DNA of 64,000 nucleotides from Tubulanus polymorphus (Eukaryota; Nemertea; Palaeonemertea; Tubulaniformes; Tubulanidae), in the NCBI RefSeq assembly GCF_964204645.1, contig NC_134025.1:26690001-26754000 (forward strand), written 5' to 3'. A program made the translations under genes and the position numbers. Shown here in pieces: positions 10,901-22,778 of this stretch. How positions within the stretch are numbered: position 1 is the stretch's first letter; every line of letters begins with the position of its first letter. Under the pieces are notes generated by a model. It searched no databases. It saw nothing but the letters and a program-made list of their open reading frames with translations, and was not told the DNA's origin.

Positions 10901-13900
10901 TATTAGATGAAGGATCTCCTTTCTGTCGACCTGCCAAAATAGCTAATGCTATTCGTGAAGAAATAGAAGATATGATGGATGGAATGACTATAACTTCTGC
11001 TGGTAAACCAGCGAAGGATAATATCCGTGATGAGAATCTCAGCGTCAAACAGATGTTTATACGATATTCAGGTATTTTGCCTAAAAGATCATGACTTTCA
11101 TCATTTAAAACAGACATATAGATCAAATAGCTTATGAATGGAAATTTTTTCTTGGTCATTACTTGTAGACTGTATGAAAAAAACTATTAAATACCTGTCA
11201 TTGATGGACCATGAAAAAATAAACTATGAATTGATAGAAGCTATTCTTGTATGGATTAGTACAGAAGGAAAAAGTCAGGTACCACAAATTGCATATCTAT
11301 TAGAAATATATCTAGAGGTCCCACAGTTATGCACAGTTATACAATTATGCATATTTATTCCTATTGCAGTATTCAGATGGAGCAGTTCTTATATTTTTGC
11401 CTGGTTATGCGGAAATTACTACACTCTATGAACAACTAATGGCTAGCTCATCATTCGGTGGACAGCAAAAACACAAATATCGTATAATACCCCTTCATTC
11501 AACGTTATCAATGGAAGAACAGCATGCTGTATTCAGGTAGAGATCATTGTACTAATTTTTACTGCATGAAATAGGAAAAAAAGGATAAAACTTCTCATCA
11601 TATAAAGGGATCTTTTACAGTCGTCCACGTGAAGGGGTAACAAAAATTGTGATAGCTACAAATATAGCCGAAACATCGATTACTATTGATGATGTTGTGT
11701 TCGTTATTGATTGTGGAAAGATGAAAGAAAAAAGGTATATTATTAGGTGTAAAATCTTATCAGAAATTGAGCAATTTTACCAGCGTCTCGCGAATCTTCT
11801 TGTAGATTTGACCACAGTAAGAGTATGGAGAGTCTGGATACAGTTTGGGTATCTAGGGCTAATGCTGTTCAGAGAAGTGGTAGGGCAGGTCGAGTGGCTG
11901 CCGGTGTTTCGTTCCACCTGTTCACAAAGCATAGATTTCAGCATAATATTAGAGATCAACCAATTCCTGGTATGTCAATTCTATTTGGAATCTATTATCT
12001 AGAGCTGAAATCTATAGATTTAAGTGTTTTTTTATTTCAGAAATCCAGCGTGCATCATTAGAACAGTTGATCCTTAAGATTAAGATACTTGAACATTTCA
12101 AGGGAAAGAATGTTAAGGTAAAAATCTAATTTCAACATTTTGATGTGCGCCAATAGGATAGAATGAATAAAGACACTTCAAAAGTTTGAATTCATCCTTT
12201 TACCATATAGAAAGTGCTGAAGGATCTATTGGAGCCACCCGATTCGGAGAGTGTACTTAGTTCTATAAAAAGACTACAAGATCTTGGAGCTTTGCATTTG
12301 AATGAGGTATACTGGTATTTGTATGCAACTGTTATATCTTGATAAAACGTTTCTGTTACTAAAAAACCTGGTATATTTTCAGGAGTTGACGCCATTGGGT
12401 TACCATCTGGCTTTCCTTCCCGTTGATGTCAGGTATTGTGAAATATAAATAACTGATGAAAATCGTTAAGACTACTGTTATTGTATGTAAATGAATTCTC
12501 ATACGGACCAGTATTTATTTGAAGGATTGGAAAACTGATGTTATTTGGTGCAATTTTCCGGTGTCTTGACCCAGCCCTGACCATTGCTGCTTGTCTTAGT
12601 TTTAAGTCTCCTTTTGTAAGTACTATGGTGTTATGATAATGTATCTCGCTATAAGCTTAGGGTTGAGTGGTTGCTCATTTTGTTTTAACGACTTCGTATC
12701 CTCTCGGAAATTCAGGTGGCTCCTTTCGATAAACGAGATGACGCCGACAAGAAGAAATTAGAGTTTGCTACTGGGAACAGTGACCACTTGACTGTACTGA
12801 AGGCTTATAAAGGTTGGACCTCTGCCTGTAAAACTGGACATCAATATGCATATCGTTATTGCCAGGATAATTATCTATCGATAAAAACTATGCAGGTTTG
12901 AATATTTAGAAGTATTTTACATGTGTTTTTTGACATTTTTCACTCGAATGATGTATCTCTCAATAATACACAGATGCTGGCCAGTTTGAAGCGTCAGTTT
13001 GTTGAACTGTTATCGGATATTGGATTTGTAATTGAGAATATAACAGCTAGAGATATTGAGAGAAGGGTGCGAGATCGCAGTGATGGGGTATCGGAAGCTA
13101 CTGGAGAGCAGGTAGGCAGTCTTATCTTATTAAGAGCTGGATTTTGATATGTTACATTCATGTACTATTTCTATATACCGGTATATTTCTTTATATCTAG
13201 TATAATATCAACAGTGAGAACATTCGCCTCGTATCTGCAATGTTATGTGCTGCTCTTTATCCAAATGTGGTACAGATAATGACGCCTGAAGTAAGATATA
13301 AAGACAGTAGCGCAGGTGAGTTGGGCTGAATTTTATTTAGTCATCATTAAGATAACAAGCTTCCATGTGTATAGTGACGCATGTTTTTAACTTTAGGAGC
13401 GGTTGTGAAGCCACCAAAACCTGATGAATTGAAACTAAAAACTAAGGCTGATGGTTATGTAAGTCAAACACTGCTAGATAAAATGTCTTATATTAGGTAC
13501 CAACATAGAGAGGATATGGCATACATATAGGTGCTGGTAATTTGATTTTTTAGGTGAACATACATCCAAGTTCTATCAATTTTCAAGTGAACTATTATGA
13601 AAGCCCATACCTGGTTTACCATGAGAAAGTGAAAACTTCAAAGGTGATTGGAATATGAAAGAATCTTTTCTCAATTTCATAGCCAAGATGAAAGAAATGC
13701 TTCTTAAGATACAAATACCGGTTATTTTTCAGGTGTACCTGCGAGATTGTTCAATGGCATCACCATATTCTCTGATTCTATTTGGTGGATCAGTTTCAAT
13801 AGACCTGTACAATTCTAGGTTTATCCTCTCTTTGGATGATGGCTGGATCAGATTTCTAGCTTCCTCTCACAAGGTAACTAAAATTTTTGACACTTTATCT

Positions 13901-14099
13901 ATATTCATATATTCATAAAATGAGCATTCAAAATTTTTTATCTCATTTAAAGGTAGCTGAACTCGTCCGAGAAATGCGTCAAGAATTGGATGAGCTGCTG
14001 GCAGAGAAGATTAATCAACCAGATATGGATCTATGTAACTGTCCAAGAGGAAGCCGCATTATAGATACCATAGTTCATCTTATAACTACTCAGCACTGA
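7910..14099 (+). CDS. DHX57: Putative ATP-dependent RNA helicase DHX57
   Basis: This is a DEAH/RHA-type RNA helicase of about 24 coding exons. The N-terminus is a Gly/Arg-rich RGG-like tail (7910-8175), followed by a UBA-like segment ([20 protein letters not shown]). Next comes an RWD domain ([14 protein letters not shown]), interrupted by a CCCH zinc finger ([19 protein letters not shown]); all of these lie in the large exon 8737-9703. The helicase core has motif [15 protein letters not shown] (split by an intron at 9904), motif Ia TQPRR, motif II DEVH, motif III SATLN, motif [11 protein letters not shown] and motif [11 protein letters not shown]. The HA2/OB-fold region follows, and the end [20 protein letters not shown] matches the family C-terminus. 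UBA plus CCCH plus RWD ahead of a DEAH core identifies DHX57. An AATAAA signal lies at 14206. A 5' leader intron (7611-7886) is likely. Confidence 0.95.
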
Positions 14100-15677
14100 T
14101 GAATTCTCCGCAATAGTACTTAATAATAGTTTCATTGCTCAATGTGAGATATCTTTCATTAGAATGGTGCTATGTGAATAGGAGTTATAGATCTATATAG
14201 TTATGAATAAATTATGAAGATGGTTTACTTTATATGATGACTTTGTTTTCCTTTGTAAATCAGACTAGTAGATCCTGCTTCCGTGCCTAGATGAATTTGT
14301 AAAGGGATCATCATGCTGTGGAACCTTGTTATAACCAACTTGGATACGATTCATCGGATATAACAAATACCAGTATAGATATTCAACCTAAAATAAGACA
14401 TTACATTAATTTCATGGTAGATTAACCATGGACTCATCGTTTTCGAGTCCACAGTATGACACAATATCTGGTCCTGTGAAGTTTGTTGTAATGAGGTTCC
14501 ACCGTGTATTCAGACTGGGAGATCTTTGACCATTAATTAAAATGACTTGGTTTTCCTCTGTGAATTGAACTAGTGAAATCCTGTGTTTCTATGGCTAGAT
14601 GCTTTCCCGAGGGTTAAGATCATCCTGGTATTGACACATCTAATCCTGTACTACAAGTTGAACACCGAAGTCGGTCAGAAAAAAGTGATACATAAAAGAC
14701 ACCATAATCAATTTTATTAAGAATTTTTATTATAAATACATGTACATGTGTATGTTTGTATGGAAGTCCAGTTATGTCTGAAGAAATGCACTGTCACATG
14801 TCAACTCGTCTTCAACAGTAATTGCTGTAATACAAACAAACATCAATTAGTTACGGTCCGCAGGTTAATATGCAAACATACTACAAGTAATCTTAAATAT
14901 TACCTTGATAAGCAAATGTTAATCTCATAGGTACATCAATGTATCATCAAGGCTTCTCACCATCTAAAGCCTGCCAGTAGTCGTCTAATACGCCATCAAT
15001 CTACATGTAAAAATTAATCAATCATTATTTCAAGAGAAATGCAACCGAATGCAACCTACCACTTATCATTAAGGACAACGATTTTGTTGTTAATCTCGGA
15101 ATGCATAAAATTATACCTAACACATGTACAAATAAAGGCTCATCGTTGAATTTGGATCTGATCAATGTCTTAAAAGAACAACTTAAGCCTTGCCAACGTC
15201 TTATACGAGATAAAACAGTTCGATAATTGAAGAAATTTAGCGACAAGAAAGAATGGACCGCATTCCGCCAAACAGAATCTCAACACTAATCGCATCGACG
15301 CGTAAATTAAACCGATTCATCAGATTAAACGAGCGCTTTTTACTACAAATCAGATTTATTAAAAATGCCAACACTGACAGAACATAAAAAGATACGACGA
15401 TATCTTAGATCGACAATGATCATCAGTTAGTTGCTTTTGCATTCAATTTTTTTTTCGTTAAAAAAAATCTGGTTACAAAAAGAGAAAGTGATCAATTTTA
15501 AAATCATTCGCCACGTTCACGATAAAACAACATTTATGCATTAAGAGGTGATGCATTTCAATCGAACATAAAGCGTATTTTGTTTTGCGACATGGAATTT
15601 ACTGCGAGTCTCTAATAACGATATAGCTTTTTTTAAGCGATGTGAACTTCCGTGTTCTACTTATTGTCTTAAGTATT
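14100..15677. other. DHX57 3' flank and intergenic region
   Basis: The region holds the DHX57 3' UTR with AATAAA at 14206-14211, then diverged direct repeats (14235-14620), then AT-rich sequence up to the doubtful minus-strand gene. No protein-coding exon is supported. Confidence 0.45.
14235..14620. repeat. Diverged direct repeat, two copies about 310 bp apart
   Basis: About 75 bases near 14237-14300 and near 14541-14610 share order and words: ATGACTT, GTTTTCCT, ACTAGT, ATCCTG and CTAGATG. The copies differ at many positions, so this is an old local duplication or two copies of an old dispersed repeat. Confidence 0.45.
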
Positions 15678-16115
15678 CTATAATATTTCACGTGGTCCTC
15701 GACGTTCGACGACATTATCGTAAATTCTGTATTTTCCGACCGCCGCGTGGAATTCGTTCGTTCGTTCGCGATTCTCGATCATCGTATTACTGTTGCATTC
15801 CGCGACTTCGCGCACCAGATACACTGCCCGTAGCGTGACCGTAACTAGAGGGGAAAGATACAATACACAAATAATGACAGGAAAGAGGATGCCATCTGTG
15901 AAGGAAACTGATCAATCAGCGCTGATCAATTGATTCACATAATGATTATAAATATTTTGGTAAGGTATCGTTGAAAGCCAGTATTTTTCATACACCACCG
16001 ATTGAAACGATGATGATAAGAATACGAGTAGAGGATCGTTCTCTACATACCAATAACCAGGCGGTGGCTCTGCGGTCAGATCTATTTCAATGACTGGAGC
16101 ATACAAATTATCCAC
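15678..16115 (-). CDS. Possible small single-pass membrane protein (doubtful)
   Basis: A minus-strand exon (about 15890-15678) begins at a good acceptor (CCTTCACAG). It encodes a hydrophobic helix (GILFPVIICVLYLSPLVTVT) followed by a polar tail ending RRGPREIL and a stop. Upstream on the same strand, near 16115-16030, an open segment reads IEIDLTAEPPPGYWY and could be an extracellular part. The phase between the two works only with a weak donor (G/GTTATT), and no start codon or signal peptide exon could be placed. I do not recognise the protein. Treat it as an exon-like signal rather than an annotated gene. Confidence 0.3.
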
Positions 16116-16398
16116 ACTTATTTATGGGCAGGTACAGAAACGCACAACACTAAATAACAGTGATCATTTATCACCAAAGATCCTTCAACAGAAATGATTA
16201 ATATTCCAGCTCATCACGTTGTTCTGATTATAGTAATTATGTAAGTATCTATCAACGACAGTGCATTCCGTAAACCGGTAGTTAGAATATGAGGCGGACG
16301 GAAATGAATCATAGATAAATCATACATAATCTTAGAACTGAACTAAGCTAAAATTACATGATCAAACCTAACTAAAATACACAGTGATTTCTATTTAC

Positions 16399-19183
16399 TC
16401 ACTCTCTGATGTCATCTCTGTCTCTGTATGAATCTCTTCTAAAATTATCGAAGAAAGTATGAATTAGATTCGGAATACTAAACTAAACGAATCGATAAAC
16501 ATCATAGATAATCGTAAGAACTTACCTTCTAAATCCATCATCAAAGTATGGGTCAGGTGGATGCGGTCTGAAAAAATACGAAACGGTTTTCAGATCCTCA
16601 AAACCCACATTTCTTTGGGTCATTTTAATCAATTTTCAAATTTCATTAATTGTGACATATGTCTTAGTTATTCTCACTTCTTTCATATTGTATGTGGTTT
16701 TTTATCTTAAAATTTATCTTTGTGTTTTAGAGCTTTTTCGAATAAAGTGCTTATAGCTTTCTAATTTCTGGTCCTATACATCACTATCAAACTCGGATAT
16801 TTCTTTTTCTCAGTTCGACAAATTTCAGGATCCAAAAGAAATGACTTAAGCGTAAGGGGATTTAAAGGAAGTTTGTATAGTCAGGTTCCAAAATGAACAT
16901 TTTGACGAGTACCTTCTATCTCTGTTGTAGTAATCCGGCGGAGGTCGTTGATACGGATCCCGTTCTCGGTATGGATCCTGCACAGGAGGTGGATAAGATC
17001 CGCCGTATCGCGGCCGTCGGTCGTACGGATCATCGTAACGTCCGGCGTACCGATCGTGAGGTGGAGGGTATCTATCTCTCGGGGGATAAGGATCGTAATA
17101 CGGATCGTATCTATCGCGACCTCCGTACGGTGGCATATCACGTGGCGGTGTACGTCGGCCTCTTCTGCCTCCTCCTCCTCGGTTTCCTCTACTTCTATAA
17201 ATCGTATGAATAACGGCAATTGATTCGAATTATATAGTACATAAGTATAATCATTACAATTTACATTACCAGGGTGGCCACTTTTATTTGATTTGCATAT
17301 CCTTGATACGCAAGTTGCCTGCCCTGATTTTGCCTGCTAAGAATCCTATAATTTAAAACAGCCAAAATCTGCAAAACATAGACGGAAACTGTTTGATTAT
17401 ATACACAATTTCACTTTTCAATGTTTCATGTCTCAACTTTGCTGACTTTCAAAAAAATTTCTTTAACCCTTTCAGTGCTGACTAATTAATACCCTATAGT
17501 GCTGGAGATAATTTGAAAATTTAGAAAAATTCCACCCTAGTGTGTTGAATAACAGGAATACCTCTGTAGTGCGTCTACACCGCGGCATGGTATATCGTTA
17601 GTTACTAATATTTCACTATGTTTGACAGGTGCTGCCTTCTTTCAAGAGAGATAATCACTAATTACTAATTAAATCAATACACCGCAATGCGGTGTACTAG
17701 CAAAATCCATCACCAATTTATACACCGCATTGCGGTGTAGACGCACTGAAAGGGTTAAGAAAATCTCTTTAAGAATTCTCTGTAAGTAGCCACCCTGATT
17801 ATAATAGGACAATACAGACATAACCAGATAAGTTGAAATAACAAATCTAGGGGTATTGAATCCAAATGATGTTAATTAAAAGTTTTACATGGACAGATTT
17901 GCTTTGTAGTGATATGGGCTTTGTCTATTCCTGAGTCGAGAGGAAGCTTATTTCGTTAGGTCATAAATAAATGCTATTAATTTAATCACAACTACATAGT
18001 ATATTAATTGGGTTTCCATAAAAGTAACTCAACTTACTTCGGGCAATCTTTTGACCTAAAAATGAATAAAACAAATGAGGTTAACAACTTGATCACAAGC
18101 CATTTGGTTGTAAATAAAACTATAGTTGATAATATATAATGAAAGTATAGCTTACCAATGTCCACTACTACCACAACTAAAACAGCCACCTTGAACACCC
18201 ATTCCTGGTTTGTGGCGCACACTGCTGTATGATAACTATAGGAATAGGAGAAAAAGCTACTGTATTCATTTTTCAAAAGCATTTTTTCTACATTTCTCAG
18301 GAGTTCAAATGTTTGGCAGGGTGGCAGTTTATAGGAAGAATTGACATCATCATGCAGAGTTTACATTAAAAATTGATAGAGATCTTTTTTTAACATTCTT
18401 AAATGCAAGAAAAAAATAAACATGGGAATATTAACAAAGGTAACTCTCTGCAAAAACTCTGATGAAAACCTTCCAGAAAAGAAATTTGAAAGTAGGATGA
18501 TTTTTGTGGAAATCTGGGCTGGGAAATCTATACTTCAAGTAATAAAAAATGCCTAAATTGTTGAGACACGTAAGGATGGCTTACTTCTACTTTGATCGTG
18601 GCATCTTGGAATTCTGAATCATTTAAACCTGCAACTGCCGCTTTGGCGTCATCTGGCGTTTCAAAATGCTATGAATTAACAGATACATAAATCAAGAGTT
18701 AAAATCATTTCGAGATAATGGCTGCTAAGAATAAGCGTTCATTTAAATGAAACGGTTTTCTTTCTTACCACAAATCCATAATCTTTCACTATATCGCATT
18801 CGACGACACGACCGTATTTTTCGAATAACGCTTGTAAATCGCCCTTACGACAACAGCTCGGTAAACTTCCAACGAATACTTTAGTCGATACAGTAGGACC
18901 TCCACGTCTATCTCCACCACCTCTTCCACCACGTCCACCGCCACGACTGGAAATCAAATACGGACAGATATCAAAACTAAACGATGTAAACGCAGACTAC
19001 TTTAAGTTTGCGTGACCCACTGCAGTGCATGGTCTTATCGAGCTTATTTTGACAGTAAAAAGAGCGCTTAAATCGAATGCAGTTTCACAAAAAAATAGTT
19101 GTATGTACCCAGACTGATTTGTAAATATACATTATCGAGAATGAAACGAAATAAGAAGTTATTTACCCGTTTTGGTAAGCCAT
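16399..19183 (-). CDS. Lark/RBM4-like RNA-binding protein, one RRM plus CCHC knuckle
   Basis: Eight exons can be joined in phase: 19183-19167 (MAYQNG), 18946-18769, 18668-18585, 18235-18156, 18055-18038, 17194-16913, 16567-16527 and 16438-16399. The order is an RGG-rich N-terminus, one RRM (RNP2-like KVFVGSLP; VVECDIVKDYGFV in place of RNP1), a CCHC zinc knuckle (CFSCGSSGHWSKDCPK) and a long Arg/Tyr/Pro-rich tail (repeated DRYPPP and DPY units) ending DDIRE. RRM plus knuckle spacing matches lark/RBM4, which regulates splicing and translation. Those proteins usually have two RRMs, and here only the second type is visible. The in-frame stop overlaps a GTGAGT donor, so a longer tail is possible. 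A MITE sits in the intron between 17194 and 18038. It is divergent from NOP53. Confidence 0.8.
17463..17758. mobile_element. Non-autonomous piggyBac-like MITE, 296 bp
   Basis: The element starts TTAACCCTTTCAGTGC and ends with the exact complement, GCACTGAAAGGGTTAA. This gives 12-base perfect terminal inverted repeats flanked by TTAA on both sides. CCC-starting termini on a TTAA duplication are the hallmark of piggyBac-class elements. Inside are CACCGCAATGCGGTG palindromes and a repeat of the subterminal word GCGTCTACACCGC. There is no reading frame. It lies in a lark intron. Confidence 0.8.
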
Positions 19184-19489
19184 AATACCACTAATTCACT
19201 AATTGCTTTTTACAATGAACGCCGCTGTCGCTAGGTGTCAGCAGCTGCTGGGTTCTATATCTAAAATGAGAACTGAAAGTCAAGGCACGCCGAATAAGAA
19301 TATACGCTATAATCTGATAATACATTTCAAATGAAAATGCAAAATGACTTTTTTGTAAGATGTAAGTGCCTTATATCTATTTCGATTTAGCTCTTTTGTT
19401 GACATACGTTTTCAAAATCAAGTGTGTAAATAGGATTTTGTGGTCGTTTCGGCCTGACTTTCTCAGCAGTTATCATACATAAGGCCAAA
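19184..19489. promoter_or_regulatory. Shared divergent promoter, lark and NOP53
   Basis: Only about 306 bp separate the start codons of the minus-strand lark-like gene and plus-strand NOP53, so both promoters and both leaders must fit here. The lark codon lies in a poor splice-free context, and no TATA box is obvious. Confidence 0.55.
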
Positions 19490-22235
19490 ATGGAAGCAGG
19501 CAAAAAGCAACGCGTGAATAAAAACAAGAAGAAATCCTGGCGAAAACACATCGACATCAACGATGTCGAAGACTATTTAGACGATAAACGCCTCCAGGAA
19601 AGAACTGGGTACGAATTAATGATCGTCATCTTTATTCAATCAATTTTACAGTCAATAATGTCACCCAAAATAAAAGTCAAATTAAATTTTATTGCTTGAG
19701 GTTAATGATAGTAAATAGAATCCTGAATTTATATGTATTCGCAAAATCCAACAATGGTTACAACGTCTAAAGAATTGCTGTATTTATTTTGTAAGAGGTC
19801 TAATGAGGTAGGCTATGACGTAAGTTTGCTGGGGGCATGTGTGGTGTCGCTGTCGTTTGGTAGCCTTCCATTCCAGACACAGTGTTGACTACATTGTGTT
19901 GTGAAGTAATTAATTGTATGTGTATCTTTGCTTCATATAATGTAAACTTCAATTCCAGTGGATTGGTGGCTGAAAAACCTGATGAAGCATTATTCTTTGT
20001 CGATTCTAAAAAAGCTGTTGAGAAAGGTATGGAAATCTATAAGTTGAAGTATTAAATGTTAGTAAGATTGCAACTTTGATAAATTTACTTTCAATTATAG
20101 TTTTACCAGTGAAACGCAAAAGGAAAGAGATTGGAAAACTTCGATGTTGGAAGAATCTAGAACCAGATCCAAATATCAAACCAGTTAATAGGTCAGTTTT
20201 TGGTAAATAGAAAGATGGAAGATAACAATTTACAATAGCTGGGTACAATTTTTCTTCTCTTTCAGTGGCAAAAATGTCCGAAAGAATTTTGAGAAACGTC
20301 TTTCTACTAAAGAAAAAGTAGCCCGTGAAAAAGGTATCGTCTCGAAAAAACAACTTCTAGTGGAGAGAAACAGGAAACTTTCACAAAGACTCCGTGATAG
20401 AGCATTAAAAGAAAAAACAAAAGAACTGTGCGCAACGTATGATTTATGGGAGTCTGAACCAGGTACATGTTATTAAACTTACACTTCAAACTTAAACTGT
20501 AAAAAAGATTAGTCGGTTCTATTTAGAAACTAAGCTATGTTTGTTTGCTTAAATGGTGCTTCATTTTGCAGTTGTAACTGATCCACTTCACACAGAGGAA
20601 CATTACATGAGAGTTACCAAGAAAATGCCTATCAAGGTAAAACTGTACTAGATTAACCTAGATTATTTGTTTTTAGTTGACCTGCAACTAGGCCTATATA
20701 TCATGTTTGGGACCTTAAAAATATTTCATCATGTTATTTTATGATTTTAATGTTTTACAGTATCCACTGATGAGGAAAAAGCCATCAGCAATAGATGCAG
20801 TCGAAGTGGCCCATCCTGGTGCATCTTACAATCCATCATATGAAGACCATAAAGTAAATGAAAAGACTATTGATTGTCTAGTGCACCCATGTTATAAATT
20901 TACCTCTATCATTCATTTTACTTTTAGGAGCTCATTGATTTGGCTGTTCAAAGAGAAATTCAAAAGAAAAAAGCTGAAATGAAAATTATTCGTGCAACAG
21001 ATGCCAAAATGCCATCAAAAGCAAATGCTCCAACTGCGGTGAGTTATTATTCAAACTAATAATGATAATACTATTACTTTAAGGACTATTCTTAGATTCA
21101 CTACACTTAAAGACCTTATGCAGAATTAGAACGAATGAATTATTGATCTCTGGGTTCCTGCAGCCCATAAAACTGAAAATCTGTGAACTCCATATTTAAG
21201 GGGAAAAAACTGGATGTTTTTCACCCAAATGTGATCATTAGGATAGAACAGTAAATCTGGTGAATATTAATATATTTAGGAGACTTGGTTGAAAGAAATG
21301 AGTGGTGGGCTGTTTAATGATGAAGATGACGACGAAGATATGGAACACACCCCGGAAGAGCTGGAAAAACTCTCAGTCAATCCACCAATCAGACGAGAAG
21401 ATAAGAAAACTAAGACGGAACGAAATAAAGAAAAGAAACAGAAACTCAAGGTTTGAATCGCTACTCTTTAAGACTATGTTCCTGTGTGACTATATATTTG
21501 GTGTTGAGGAATGATTACATTGTTTTGATCGTAGGAAGTAGAGATGCAAATGCTTAAAGAAAAGAAGTCAAAGGATAATGAGTTTTTCCGGTTGAAAGCA
21601 TTAAAGAAAGAAGTATCCGAACGTGAAAGACTGATTGAAGAGAGGAGGTTGATTAAAAAAGCAGCCCAGTTGCAGGAGCCTTATAAAACTAAAAAATTAG
21701 GGAAAATGAAGTATCCTTTGAAATAGTGACATTGCATGACTTTCTCTTGCTGCGTAAAATTTTTCTCCTTAACCAAACCGAAGATTTGAAGAGCCAGATC
21801 TGGAAGTTAAAATGACACAGGAACTTGAAGGTTCATTGCGGAAGTTAAAGGTTTGTTACCATAAATTCAGACTAATCATAACATTAAATGCGCATTTTAA
21901 CTGAATAAGAAATATTTTCTTTTTGTTGTAGCCCGAGGGACATTTACTTATTGATCGTTTTAAGAATCTTCAGAAAAGAAATATCATTGAAACTAGACAA
22001 AAAGCCAAGTAAGTTTCAACTGAATAATTAGATCGATAAACTATCAGTATTACAGATTCCTCCTTTTTCGGTACCCGTCAATTCAGAAATCTAAATTTGT
22101 GAACTTTCAATAAATCTGAATTACTCTGTGGAATATTAGCAGCTATGCTTGAATTCAAGTGATTTATTTATCAGGTTTGATAGAAGATATAAACTCAAAT
22201 TCCAAGAGAAGAGAAAACACAGAGAAGTTACGTGA
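19490..22235 (+). CDS. NOP53: Ribosome biogenesis protein NOP53
   Basis: NOP53 (GLTSCR2/PICT1 in mammals) is a nucleolar factor for 60S assembly that helps recruit the exosome to 27S/5.8S processing. Twelve to thirteen exons are joined in phase from MEAGKKQRVNKNKKKSWRK (19490-19608) to HREVT and stop (22174-22235). Family landmarks are the basic N-terminus with WRKHIDINDVEDYLDD, the LFFVDSKK segment, KRCW-like LRCWKNLEPDPNIKP, DLWESEP, the PSYNP-like block GASYNPSYEDHKELIDLAV, an acidic stretch (FNDEDDDEDMEHTP), long Lys/Glu-rich helices and the RFKNLQKRNIIE C-terminal motif. Length and end point match the family. An in-frame stop coincides with a possible donor (AC/GTGAGT) at 22231; I take the stop because family members end there. 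Confidence 0.92.
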
Positions 22236-22778
22236 GTATAGTTCATCCATCCTCCTTTCATTGACAAACAATTCAAACTAAACTTAGTAACAGTTTGATT
22301 TTATTTGCACAAATTCAAAAGATTTCACAATTAACAAAGAAATCAGAAAATATATCGACAGTTTTAAAACTTTATTGCAGGTAAAAATTGTGCAATTGAA
22401 CTCTCTTTAAAATTAATCATCCTGTCTCCATATCATTAACAAATATCGAAATCTTTTTCAATATTTCAGCACTCATCATGGTAAAATCAACAATTTTTTC
22501 TACTTCCAGGTTATGACGATAGAGATCTAGTCACTTCCATTTTCGGTCGAATCATTAAAGTTATACCATTTATTGAAATAATAAATTGTTTAACAGCAGG
22601 TATGCGTTTCGTTTTACTTTACATGATTTTACAAAATTGACTACGTAGATCCTAAGATGAATAGGAAGGTCTTTTAAATAGACTAGGACTAGATCGAAGC
22701 TACGACTTTTTGAACACATTTTGGTTGACAACACTTGGTTTCTGACAACAGCAGTACTATTCATTTGATTCGGGATGT

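Noticed and set aside
16893-17223. Long plus-strand open frames opposite the lark tail exon
   Set aside because: They are antisense shadows of the Arg/Tyr/Pro-rich exon.
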